Source: Acidimicrobiia bacterium (lineage in GTDB: Bacteria > Actinomycetota > Acidimicrobiia > Spongiisociales > SHLN01). Taken from it: DNA of 6,002 nt. Each line of letters starts with the position of its first letter. The stretch's first letter is position 1. Positions 1-5,857 of the stretch are shown piece after piece. The stretch covers positions 1 through 6,002 of the forward strand of contig JAUXLW010000088.1 of the NCBI GenBank assembly GCA_030623545.1. The letters are read 5' to 3'. Both the position numbers and the translations under genes were made by a program. The notes below the pieces were generated by a model. That model saw only the letters and a list, made by a program, of their open reading frames with translations, was not told where the DNA came from and made no database searches.

Positions 1-22
1 CAGTCGCTCCTCGGACCTGCCG

Positions 23-37
23 GCCCGTCACGCGGGC
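23..37 (-). other. Short GC stem-loop downstream of the operon
   Basis: GCCCG (23-27) and CGGGC (33-37) can pair around a 5-base loop, 9 bases beyond the coxG stop. On the minus strand it is not followed by a run of U, so it is at best a weak or factor-assisted transcription end. Bases 1-22 show nothing further that I can assign. A GTG at 31..29 could in principle open another minus-strand gene, but it has no convincing ribosome binding site and too little sequence to judge. Confidence 0.2.
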
Positions 38-45
38 GGCGGCGG

Positions 46-501
46 TTACTGGTTGAGCTCGGTTTCGGCGGCGGCGAAGAACTCCTCCATAATCGCGTCG
101 GCTTTCTTGCGGATTGTCCCGGAGCCCATCGTTGCCACCGTACCGATCACGTTCCAGCGGCCTTTGACGTGGATGGTGGTTCCCGCTTCGGACTCCTCGA
201 GGGAGAGGTCGCCGTCCACAATGATGCTGGTTTTTACCTGCCGGTCCTGGCCCTTGGCTCGGAAGGCAATGGACGTGCCCTCGTCGAGGGCGGTCACGCT
301 GATGTCGAGATCGGCTTTGAGCTTGAACGGCCCGAACTGATCCACGAGCACCGCTGTGTAGCTCTGCAGGTGTTCGAGCTCCTCGACTTCCCCAACCACC
401 GAGACCCAGCCGGCTATCCGTTCGACGTCGGTGAGCACCCCCCAGCAGTCTGCCGGGGATTGCTTCACCTGCAGTGATCGCTCGAAGTCGGATGATGGCA
501 C
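46..501 (-). CDS. coxG: CoxG-like SRPBCC accessory protein of molybdenum hydroxylase
   Basis: This 151-residue protein matches the CO dehydrogenase subunit G (CoxG, SRPBCC/START-like) family. The N-terminal FERSLQVKQSPADCWGVLTD resembles the family's opening beta strand plus helix, the GPFKLKADLDISV segment (about 57-69) matches the conserved GPVKA-type strand, and a C-terminal amphipathic helix (about 125-148) closes the helix-grip fold. Characterised CoxG proteins link CO dehydrogenase to the membrane or to the quinone pool; here the role is inferred to be electron delivery or docking for the neighbouring hydroxylase. Oligotropha-type CoxG carries a hydrophobic C-terminal anchor, whereas this one ends at Glu-Leu-Asn-Gln with no membrane segment. 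The start is GTG at 501..499, supported by the Shine-Dalgarno TGAGGAG at 516..510, which overlaps the stop of the L gene. It is the last gene of the operon in view. It could instead be a generic polyketide-cyclase-like protein, but position and sequence favour CoxG. Confidence 0.85.
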   Translation of the reverse strand: MPSSDFERSLQVKQSPADCWGVLTDVERIAGWVSVVGEVEELEHLQSYTAVLVDQFGPFKLKADLDISVTALDEGTSIAFRAKGQDRQVKTSIIVDGDLSLEESEAGTTIHVKGRWNVIGTVATMGSGTIRKKADAIMEEFFAAAETELNQ

Positions 502-509
502 GAGGCGAG

Positions 510-516
510 CTCCTCA
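510..516 (-). promoter_or_regulatory. Shine-Dalgarno for coxG overlapping the L stop codon
   Basis: The minus strand reads TGAGGAG here. The first three bases are the stop codon of the molybdopterin subunit, and GAGGAG lies 8 bases before the GTG start of coxG. This fixes the non-ATG start and implies that coxG translation depends on ribosomes finishing the L gene. Confidence 0.7.
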
Positions 517-2988
517 GGCTCCATCGCCATTCGAGACCACGGTCACGCCTCGTTCCTCGGCCGGGCCATCCCAGTTGAGCATCCGCCACACCCGCTCGGG
601 CGGGTTGTGGGAATCGCTGACGATGGCTTTACCAGGTCCGATCGCGTTCTGGATAGCCGCGGAAATGGTGTGGAGGGGGGCGCCGCCGCCCTCGCCCATT
701 CCCTTGGCGCCGGTGCCGGTGAACGGAGAGGGTGATTCGATGTGGCTGGTCTTGATGTTGGGGACGTCCATCGCCGTTGCCGCGTGATAGAAGAGGAAGT
801 TGCTGTTGAGCAGCTGCCCGTCCTCGTCGTATTCGAAGGTCTCTTTCAGCGCAGCGCCGATGCCGAGGCCGGTGGCTCCGTGCACCTGGCCCTCCACCAC
901 CATCGGGTTGATCCGCTTGCCACAGTCGTCCACCACTGCGTAGTCGAGAATCTCCACCTTGCCGGTCTCCTCATCCACCTCGACCACAGCCGCGTGGGTC
1001 TGGGTGCTGTAGGTGAGAGTGAGGTTCCCGTACTTCTTCTCCACGTCTGGCAGCTCGAAGGGCGGGACATACACGTGCCGACACGTGAGCGAGACCCGTT
1101 CGGCCATCTCGTGGGGGAGTGTGGCGTTGTTGGCGAAGACCATATTGGCGATCCCGATGAACGGAATGGCCGCTTCGGGGTTGCCGATTATGCGAGCATC
1201 GCCGTTTACCAACTCGACCTGATCCTGTTCCACCTCGAACGCGTACGCGGCTACCTCGATGATCTCTGCCTTCAGCTTCTCGACCGCCCCGATGACGGCG
1301 TTGATCCCTGTGACCGCGAACTGACTGGCGTAGGTGCCCGAGAACCCGATGTAGGTGCTGTGCGACTTGTCGAAACCGGTCCAAACCCGGATGGTCTCGG
1401 GGCTCATGCCGAGAATGTCGGCCGCTACCTGCGAGGCCGTGGTTTCGTGGCCCTGCCCTTGCGGGTTGGTTCCCAGTTTGAGCATCACCTCGCCGTAGAG
1501 GTCGAGCAACGCGGTGCAGGCTTCGCCGTTGCCCGAAAACGGAAGCTCCGGATTCAAGATCCGGGACTGGCCAAAGTTGTTCGTGCCAGAGTCGAGCGTG
1601 GTGCCTATGCCAATGCCGATCCGCTTGCCGCTGCCTTCTCGATCGGCCTTGAGCTTCTTGGCACCTTCGTAGTCGATCATCTCGAGCACCATGTCCAACG
1701 CCTGCGGCAGGTCGCCCGAGTCATACACGCACCCGTTCGGCGTGGTGTACGGATAATCCTCCGGCTGCACATAGTTGAGCTTGCGAACTTCGACGGGGTC
1801 CAGCTCGAGCTCCTGGGCAACAAGGTCAATCACTCGCTCGACGAACCAGAGGTGCTGCATCCGGGAGTATCCCCGATTGGGGACGGCCGGGCATTTGTTC
1901 GTGAGTGTCTCGGTGTAGTCGACCTGTACGTGCTTGAACTTGTAGGGGCCCGGCACCACTTGCGACCAGATCACCGCTCCGAGCGGCTCGTAGTGGAGAT
2001 AAGCGCCGGCGTCGTCGAATGCCCGCATCTTGAAGCCAAGCATCGTGCCGTCGGCCATTACCGGCACCTCAATGTCGAGAAAGGTGCGCTCGTTGCCGTG
2101 GCCGCCGGATTGATGGTGTTCCGTCCGGGTCTCAATCCACTTCACCGGTCGGCCTGCCTTGCGAGAGAGCAGAGCGAGAACTCCGATGGATGTGTACGAG
2201 TTGATCTTGATGCCGAATCCGCCGCCGATGTCCTGGGAGACGAAGTCGAACTGGTCGGTTCCCACCCCCATCGACGGCCCGATCACCAGGGCCCCGAACA
2301 TCGGGAACTGGTTGTTGGACACCACCCGGATCATGTCGGTCCCTGGATCCCAGTTGACGATCACGGCGTTGCACTCGATGGGTGTCGAGGAATAACGATG
2401 GAAGTGGAGCTTGTCGATCTTGAGAATGTGGTCGGCGTTCTCCAGTGCCCAGTCGATGTCACCCCAGTCGAACAAGCCTTTCCAAGCGATATTGTCGCCC
2501 AGTGAGTCGTGGAGGACGTAGGCGTCGGGCTCAGCCGCGGCGACCCCATCGGTGACCACCGGCAGAGGCTCATATTCCACTTCGACGAGGTCGGCCGCAT
2601 CGGCCGCGATCCCTCGCGTCTCGGCCAACACCAGAGCCACCCCCTCACCCTGGTAGCGGGCGATGTCGACCCCGAGCAGGTACTCGTTCACCTGGCTGCC
2701 GTCTTCCTTAGGGGCGAACTGGAAGAGCGGTTCGGTCATAGCTTTGACCTCATCCCCGGTGAGAGTTGCGATGACTCCCGGGAGTGCTTCAGCCTTGGAG
2801 ACGTCGACGCTGAGGATCTTGGCGTGGGCGTATGGGGAGCGAACGAACTGGGCGTAGCCCTGGCGATACATGCCTTCGTCGTCGACGAACGAGCCCTGTG
2901 CCTTCAGCAGCCGCTCGTCCTCCTTGCGGGGAAGACTCTGGCCGGTCCAAGTTGTGGTGGTTGTCTGTTCCTTGGCAGGCGCCGTCAT
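514..2988 (-). CDS. Molybdopterin (large) subunit of a xanthine oxidase/CODH-family hydroxylase
   Basis: This 824-residue protein is CoxL-like, the usual length for the large subunit. Visible in order: an a/b hammerhead N-terminal domain (about 25-145, with RYQGEGVALVLAET at 111-124), the first molybdopterin domain with QDIGGGFGIK (252-261), the active-site loop PNRGYSR (370-376), the second molybdopterin domain with NPQGQGHETTASQVAAD (508-524), and the catalytic glutamate E766 in KGMGEGGGAP (762-771). It should hold the Mo-molybdopterin cytosine dinucleotide centre and hydroxylate substrate with water-derived oxygen. Gly373 occupies the place of the Cu-binding Cys of Cu-Mo CO dehydrogenase, so CO oxidation is unlikely. 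Tyr374 matches the stacking Phe914 of bovine xanthine oxidase; by my hand alignment I262 and about I340 replace Glu802 and Arg880, so a purine substrate is also unlikely. The actual substrate is unknown. The ATG start overlaps the S stop (ATGA), with AAGGAGGT at 3002..2995, 6 bases upstream. Confidence 0.93.
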   Translation of the reverse strand: MTAPAKEQTTTTTWTGQSLPRKEDERLLKAQGSFVDDEGMYRQGYAQFVRSPYAHAKILSVDVSKAEALPGVIATLTGDEVKAMTEPLFQFAPKEDGSQVNEYLLGVDIARYQGEGVALVLAETRGIAADAADLVEVEYEPLPVVTDGVAAAEPDAYVLHDSLGDNIAWKGLFDWGDIDWALENADHILKIDKLHFHRYSSTPIECNAVIVNWDPGTDMIRVVSNNQFPMFGALVIGPSMGVGTDQFDFVSQDIGGGFGIKINSYTSIGVLALLSRKAGRPVKWIETRTEHHQSGGHGNERTFLDIEVPVMADGTMLGFKMRAFDDAGAYLHYEPLGAVIWSQVVPGPYKFKHVQVDYTETLTNKCPAVPNRGYSRMQHLWFVERVIDLVAQELELDPVEVRKLNYVQPEDYPYTTPNGCVYDSGDLPQALDMVLEMIDYEGAKKLKADREGSGKRIGIGIGTTLDSGTNNFGQSRILNPELPFSGNGEACTALLDLYGEVMLKLGTNPQGQGHETTASQVAADILGMSPETIRVWTGFDKSHSTYIGFSGTYASQFAVTGINAVIGAVEKLKAEIIEVAAYAFEVEQDQVELVNGDARIIGNPEAAIPFIGIANMVFANNATLPHEMAERVSLTCRHVYVPPFELPDVEKKYGNLTLTYSTQTHAAVVEVDEETGKVEILDYAVVDDCGKRINPMVVEGQVHGATGLGIGAALKETFEYDEDGQLLNSNFLFYHAATAMDVPNIKTSHIESPSPFTGTGAKGMGEGGGAPLHTISAAIQNAIGPGKAIVSDSHNPPERVWRMLNWDGPAEERGVTVVSNGDGA

Positions 2989-3527
2989 GCGCTCACCTCC
3001 TTGGCATGTTCGCGGTTGAGGCGCTCAACGAGGGCCAGGCCTTCGTCACCGTGGGCAGCTCCCGATATCGCCTTTACGATGTTCACGTAGCCGGTGCAAC
3101 GGCACAGGTTGCCGTGAATCGCCTCTCTGATTTCCTCGGCAGTTGGTTTCTCGTTTCGCTCGAGCAGAAACTTGGCGCTCATCAACACGCCAGACGTGCA
3201 GTATCCGCATTGCAAACCGTGGTTTTCACGGAACGACTCCTGGAGCTCATCGAGATCGCCGGACTCTCCCGCCAGAGACTCAACAGTGTCAATCTCGGCA
3301 CCGTCCGCCTGGACTGCCAGGGCCATGCAACTCTTGATGGTCTTGCCGTTGTAGCTGACCGTGCAGGCGCCGCAATGTCCGGTATCGCAACCGATCTTGG
3401 GGCCCCGTAGCCCGAGCTCGTCTCGCAGGAAATGGATGAGCAGCATCCGTGACGAGGCGGTGCGGGAAACGGGTTTGCCGTTGAGTGTGAACTCGATGTC
3501 TTGTGTGGGCCCTGGTCCGCTAGCCAT
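2985..3527 (-). CDS. [2Fe-2S] small subunit of the molybdenum hydroxylase
   Basis: This 180-residue protein is CoxS-like and carries electrons from the Mo centre to FAD through two [2Fe-2S] clusters. The plant-ferredoxin-type N-terminal domain supplies C47, C52, C55 (GCDTGHCGACTV) and C68. The helical C-terminal domain supplies C107 and C110 (CGYCTSG) and C142 and C144 (LCRCTGY). All eight ligands are present. Family members usually run about 150-170 residues; the extra length is a short N-terminal tail and a charged C-terminal tail from about 160 (LVERLNREHAKEVSA). The ATG at 3527 lies inside the end of the FAD-subunit gene (8 bp overlap), with the Shine-Dalgarno GAGGGAGG at 3540..3533, 5 bases upstream. 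The stop overlaps the L start by 4 bp, so S and L are translationally coupled. No twin-arginine signal is visible, so the enzyme is inferred to be cytoplasmic. Confidence 0.96.
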   Translation of the reverse strand: MASGPGPTQDIEFTLNGKPVSRTASSRMLLIHFLRDELGLRGPKIGCDTGHCGACTVSYNGKTIKSCMALAVQADGAEIDTVESLAGESGDLDELQESFRENHGLQCGYCTSGVLMSAKFLLERNEKPTAEEIREAIHGNLCRCTGYVNIVKAISGAAHGDEGLALVERLNREHAKEVSA

Positions 3528-4374
3528 TCTGGCCTCCCTCGATCGCTTCCATCACTGCGCGTTTCGCTACCACCGATGCCATCGCCTGGCGGTAGTCGGC
3601 GCTGGCGTCGGCATCAGACAGGGGTTCGATTCCTTCGCCTGCCGCGGCAGTTGCCTCGGCCACGGCGTCTGCCGTGGCCGGTGTGCCCGCCAGAGCTTCC
3701 TCCACTTGGGGGCGGCGCACCGGAATCGGCAGGCAGCCCAGGGCAACGCTGGCGCTCTCTATGTTTCCGTTCGAAGTGGCGACTACTGCCACGGCCCGGG
3801 CTGCCGCTTCGCCGATCTCGATCTCCTGGTAACCCATGTGCCGGCCGTTGAGGGCCGGCAGGGTGACGCCGGTGAGGATCTCGTCGGAGGAAAGGGCGTT
3901 GGTGAAATACCCGGTGAAAAAATCCGCAGCCGCTATGTCGCGGTCCCCGTCCTTGCCGGTCACGTGCATCGTGGCTTCGAGTGCGACCGCCACCGGGGGA
4001 AAGTTGTTGATCGGGTCGTTGTGGCACAGGTTGCCGCCGAAGGTGCCCCGATTACGCACCTGGGCGTCCACGGTGTGGGCGGCGACCTGGCTGAGGCGGG
4101 GATGGGAGCGATGGAGGTCGGGCGACATCGCCATTTCATCGTATGTCACCCCGGCTCCGATCCGGACAGAACCGTCATCGGCCACCGCGATGGCCCGCAA
4201 ATCTTCGAGACGGCTGATGTCGACGAGCAGGTCGACCGACGCGGCTCGCAACTTCAGGATGCTGATGAGGCTCTGGCCGCCCGCCAGTGGGCGAGCGCCC
4301 TCAGTCGAGTCGAGTGCTTCTACGGCCTCTGCCAGTGTGTCCGGTCGGTAATAATCAACGGCTGCCAACAGCAT
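3520..4374 (-). CDS. FAD-binding (medium) subunit of the molybdenum hydroxylase
   Basis: This 284-residue protein is CoxM-like, the normal family length (about 280-300). It has the two flavin-binding signatures of the group: AGGQSLIS at 31-38 and RNRGTFGGNLCHNDP at 107-121, whose TFGGNL core matches the TIGGNL of characterised CoxM. A CO-dehydrogenase flavoprotein C-terminal domain follows (about 175-284, ending with YRQAMASVVAKRAVMEAI). It accepts electrons from the S subunit and passes them to an acceptor, probably the respiratory chain, given the CoxG neighbour. It is the first conventional gene of the operon. The start at 4374 is chosen because GAGGAGGG lies 8 bases upstream (4390..4383), and because MLLAAVDYYRPDTLAEAV matches the usual N-terminus, where a D/E-Y-x-R-P motif comes within ten residues. 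An in-frame stop lies one codon upstream, which rules out a longer start. Confidence 0.95.
   Translation of the reverse strand: MLLAAVDYYRPDTLAEAVEALDSTEGARPLAGGQSLISILKLRAASVDLLVDISRLEDLRAIAVADDGSVRIGAGVTYDEMAMSPDLHRSHPRLSQVAAHTVDAQVRNRGTFGGNLCHNDPINNFPPVAVALEATMHVTGKDGDRDIAAADFFTGYFTNALSSDEILTGVTLPALNGRHMGYQEIEIGEAAARAVAVVATSNGNIESASVALGCLPIPVRRPQVEEALAGTPATADAVAEATAAAGEGIEPLSDADASADYRQAMASVVAKRAVMEAIEGGQNG
3530..3551 (-). repeat. Near-repeat, copy 1 (end of FAD-subunit gene / S-subunit ribosome binding site)
   Basis: This 22-base stretch nearly matches 4418-4440 (21 of 23 aligned columns, one gap and one mismatch). Here it encodes the M-E-A-I-E-G-G-Q end of the FAD subunit and contains the GAGGGAGG ribosome binding site of the S gene. 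Confidence 0.5.
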
Positions 4375-4377
4375 CGT

Positions 4378-4410
4378 TCAGGCCCTCCTCTCGTGGTCGG
4401 TGTTGGTCAT
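4378..4410 (-). CDS. Possible 10-residue leader ORF (MTNTDHERRA) upstream of the FAD subunit
   Basis: A minus-strand ATG at 4410..4408 opens a 10-codon ORF ending in TGA at 4380..4378. It is in the same frame as the FAD subunit and separated from its ATG by one codon (TGA ACG ATG). A good Shine-Dalgarno, GAGGGAGG at 4428..4421, lies 10 bases upstream. The Shine-Dalgarno of the FAD subunit is contained within its codons 7-10. The arrangement would allow ribosomes ending the leader to reinitiate on the next gene. The peptide has no obvious attenuator codon run (two Arg codons near the end). It may be a chance ORF; nothing shows that it is translated. Confidence 0.3.
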   Translation of the reverse strand: MTNTDHERRA

Positions 4411-4417
4411 GGGTCCT

Positions 4418-4440
4418 TGGCCTCCCTCGAGTCGTTTCCA
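4418..4440 (-). repeat. Near-repeat, copy 2 (Shine-Dalgarno region before leader ORF)
   Basis: This partner of 3530-3551 carries the GAGGGAGG that would serve the leader ORF. The reading frame is not conserved between the copies because of the one-base gap, so any shared function would lie in the ribosome binding site and not in protein. The match could be chance helped by purine-rich Shine-Dalgarno sequence. Confidence 0.4.
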
Positions 4441-4453
4441 CCAGGTTGGTTCC

Positions 4454-4459
4454 ACACTA
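4454..4459 (-). promoter_or_regulatory. Inverted TAGTGT element, candidate -10 or operator half for the hydroxylase operon
   Basis: The plus strand reads ACACTA, so the minus strand reads TAGTGT, which fits the TAnnnT form of a bacterial -10 box. It lies about 44 bases before the leader ATG and 80 before the FAD-subunit ATG. It forms an inverted pair with TAGTGT at 4482-4487 across a 22-base spacer. No good -35 lies at the right distance. Confidence 0.25.
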
Positions 4460-4480
4460 GGGGGCGTTTCTCAACGGTGC

Positions 4481-4489
4481 ATAGTGTCC
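4481..4489 (+). repeat. Direct repeat ATAGTGTCC, copy 1
   Basis: The nine bases are identical to 4531-4539 and lie exactly 50 bp upstream of that copy. CTCAA at 4470-4474 precedes it, as CTCAA at 4521-4525 precedes the second copy, with gaps of 6 and 5 bases. Candidate regulator site or alternative -10 element. Confidence 0.5.
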
Positions 4490-4528
4490 TGGCGACCCCG
4501 TCCTGCCGCAACAAAACTGCCTCAATCC

Positions 4529-4539
4529 TGATAGTGTCC
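4529..4539 (+). promoter_or_regulatory. Candidate extended -10 promoter (TGATAGTGT), including ATAGTGTCC copy 2
   Basis: TG-A-TAGTGT at 4529-4537 fits the extended -10 pattern TGnTAnnnT on the plus strand. Transcription would begin near 4544, giving a leader of about 39 bases before the binding-protein ATG. No clear TTGACA-like -35 is seen 17 bases upstream, as expected if the extended -10 compensates. Bases 4531-4539 are the second copy of the ATAGTGTCC repeat. Confidence 0.35.
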
Positions 4540-4570
4540 GCGCCTTGCGGGTGGAAGCTCGCGCCCGATG

Positions 4571-4576
4571 AGGAGG
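4571..4576 (+). promoter_or_regulatory. Shine-Dalgarno AGGAGG deciding the binding-protein start
   Basis: AGGAGG ends 6 bases before the ATG at 4583. A longer in-frame ATG at 4568 lies directly upstream of and against this site, has no ribosome binding site of its own, and is therefore rejected as the start. Confidence 0.8.
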
Positions 4577-4582
4577 AACAGG

Positions 4583-5857
4583 ATGCATCGACCGAAACGA
4601 CTCGTGCTTTTATTCGCAGCGTTCGCTCTGGTAGCCGCCGCATGCGGCAGCGGCGACTCGGACACGACGACCACCACGGGGGCTCCGGCCGCAACAACTA
4701 CTACGGCGGGTCCGGCCGCAACAACTACGACGGCGCAACCGGTCGACACGTCGCCGATCATCATCGGGGCGGCCGTCGACTTAAGCCAAAACATGCTTCC
4801 GTTCAATACCCCAGCCAACACAGCCGCCAAGATCATGGTCGACCGGATCAATGCTGCCGGCGGGGTGCTTGGTGGACGCCAGTTGGAGCTCGTGACCATC
4901 GATTCCACGGTCGAGCCCGACCTCGTGAAGTCGGCAGCTGTCGATTTGATCAGTCAGGGTGCTGAGATCCTGCTTGTGACCTGTGACTTCGACTTTGCAG
5001 CGCCCGCCATCCAGGAGGCACTTGCAGCCAACATCTTGGTGGTAGCACCTTGCATCGGCACCGACAGAATGGGACCGGTCGGTCTGGGCGCTGCCGGCAA
5101 GACTGCCTTCAGCTTCGGGAACCAGGCTCAGGACGAGGGCGCGGTCCTCGCCGAGTTCTCTCGCGACCAGGGCTGGGAGACCGCCGTAGTGGTCAGGGAC
5201 AACCTGTTGGTCTACTTCCAGGACGTCGTTGACGCTTTCGACGTTCGCTTCACTGAGAACGGAGGCACCGTTGTTGCCACCGAGCAGTTCTCGTCATTCG
5301 ATGGCACAATCAGCAACGTTGTGACTGCCGTCGCCAACATTGCGGATAAAGACGTCATCGCTATCTCGACTGCATTCGACGACCTCCCGGCGCTCGTGTT
5401 GGGGCTCCGCAGTCTGGGCGACAACACGCCGATCGTGTGCTCGTGGGCATGCGACTATACGCAGTGGATGGGGGAGGATCTCAACAACTTCTACTACAAC
5501 ACGTTTGTCTCCATTTACGGTGACGATCCCGATCCAGATGTGAACGCTTTCATTCAGGAAATGGTCGACCTCGGCGAGCCGCCGTTTTCGGCGGCCCTGC
5601 TGGGCGGAGCCCAGTCGATTCAGGCGATTGCTGACGCCATTGAGGCCACCGGTGGTACCGACGCAGTAGCTCTCGCGAATTACCTCGAGGGCCTAGGTAC
5701 GACTTCGCTCGTGTTTGGTGATATCACGCTCAACGCCGACAACCACACCGTGTTTGGGCGGCCCCATCGCATGATGGGGGTCACGGATTCGCAGCCAGCG
5801 TATAAGGAAACCCGGACGGCGAGTTCACCCGCGCCTTCTCGGCCGCCCCCCTCCTGA
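4583..5857 (+). CDS. ABC transporter substrate-binding lipoprotein, branched-chain amino acid type, with aberrant 3' end
   Basis: This protein is 424 residues from the ATG at 4583. A signal peptide (MHRPKRLVLLFAAFALVAAAC) ends in a lipobox with Cys21 as the lipidated residue, so it is anchored outside the membrane. A Thr/Ala/Pro linker (about 22-57) includes a doubled PAATTTTAG unit. The type 1 periplasmic-binding fold (Leu/Ile/Val-binding family) starts at PIIIGAAVDLSQ (about 58) and includes MVDRINAAGGVLGGRQLELVTID, typical of that family, and ends near GDITLNADNHTVFGRPHRMMGV (about 379-400). Cys134, Cys157, Cys286 and Cys290 could form disulfides. Ligands of this family range from amino acids to aromatic acids and amides; the ligand here is unknown. 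Divergence from the hydroxylase operon suggests a shared substrate pathway. No permease or ATPase gene is in view. The last ~15 residues, after Tyr-Lys-Glu, are Pro/Ser/Arg-rich and appear to be an out-of-frame reading of the GC-rich DNA that begins near 5806, so the true C-terminus is probably missing. Confidence 0.88.
   Translation: MHRPKRLVLLFAAFALVAAACGSGDSDTTTTTGAPAATTTTAGPAATTTTAQPVDTSPIIIGAAVDLSQNMLPFNTPANTAAKIMVDRINAAGGVLGGRQLELVTIDSTVEPDLVKSAAVDLISQGAEILLVTCDFDFAAPAIQEALAANILVVAPCIGTDRMGPVGLGAAGKTAFSFGNQAQDEGAVLAEFSRDQGWETAVVVRDNLLVYFQDVVDAFDVRFTENGGTVVATEQFSSFDGTISNVVTAVANIADKDVIAISTAFDDLPALVLGLRSLGDNTPIVCSWACDYTQWMGEDLNNFYYNTFVSIYGDDPDPDVNAFIQEMVDLGEPPFSAALLGGAQSIQAIADAIEATGGTDAVALANYLEGLGTTSLVFGDITLNADNHTVFGRPHRMMGVTDSQPAYKETRTASSPAPSRPPPS
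4684..4737 (+). repeat. 27-bp tandem repeat, two copies, in the lipoprotein linker
   Basis: Units 4684-4710 and 4711-4737 are identical over their first 18 bases and diverge toward the end. Each encodes the nine-residue linker unit PAATTTTAG or PAATTTTAQ. Such repeats lengthen the flexible tether between the lipid anchor and the binding domain and can change copy number by slippage. Confidence 0.75.

Larger units (their letters stand above)
4375..4582. promoter_or_regulatory. Divergent intergenic region controlling hydroxylase operon and binding-protein gene
   Basis: This 208-bp gap separates the minus-strand FAD-subunit gene from the plus-strand binding-protein gene, so both promoters should lie in it. 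It contains the leader ORF with its Shine-Dalgarno (4378-4428), an ACACTA element (4454-4459), two copies of ATAGTGTCC (4481-4489 and 4531-4539), and the binding-protein Shine-Dalgarno (4571-4576). No regulator gene lies in the window. I see no convincing -35 box for the minus-strand operon; its best -10 candidate is TAGTGT read on the minus strand at 4459..4454. Confidence 0.6.

Noticed and set aside
1072..1088. Palindrome-like ACGTG repeats (CACGTG-type) near 1072-1088
   Set aside because: They fall inside conserved coding sequence of the Mo subunit (the Thr-Cys-Arg-His-Val-Tyr region) and are explained by codon choice.
1861..1878. Assignment as true aerobic CO dehydrogenase (coxL)
   Set aside because: The loop lacks the Cys that binds copper in form I enzymes and does not match the form II loop either, so the coxMSL gene names were withheld for the three catalytic subunits.
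742..2505. Long plus-strand open frame of 587 codons opposite the Mo subunit
   Set aside because: It lies antisense to a clearly assigned 824-residue protein with all family motifs. Its His/Arg/Val-rich translation is typical of the shadow frame of GC-biased codons, and no domain is recognisable.
2509..3410. Overlapping plus-strand open frames across the L/S gene border
   Set aside because: These are antisense shadows of the L and S subunits, whose cofactor motifs are unambiguous.
4568..4582. Earlier ATG at 4568 for the binding protein
   Set aside because: The AGGAGG ribosome binding site lies downstream of it, correctly placed for the ATG at 4583; the shorter form gives a standard signal peptide.
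4407..4908. Minus-strand open frames opposite the lipoprotein start and the intergenic region
   Set aside because: They are antisense to the signal peptide and threonine linker; the translations are Val/Ala repeats created by the tandem repeat on the other strand.
3361..4965. Plus-strand open frame of 534 codons crossing the operon and the binding-protein start
   Set aside because: It spans parts of three real genes and the promoter gap, with low-complexity composition; it is a by-product of GC-rich codon use.
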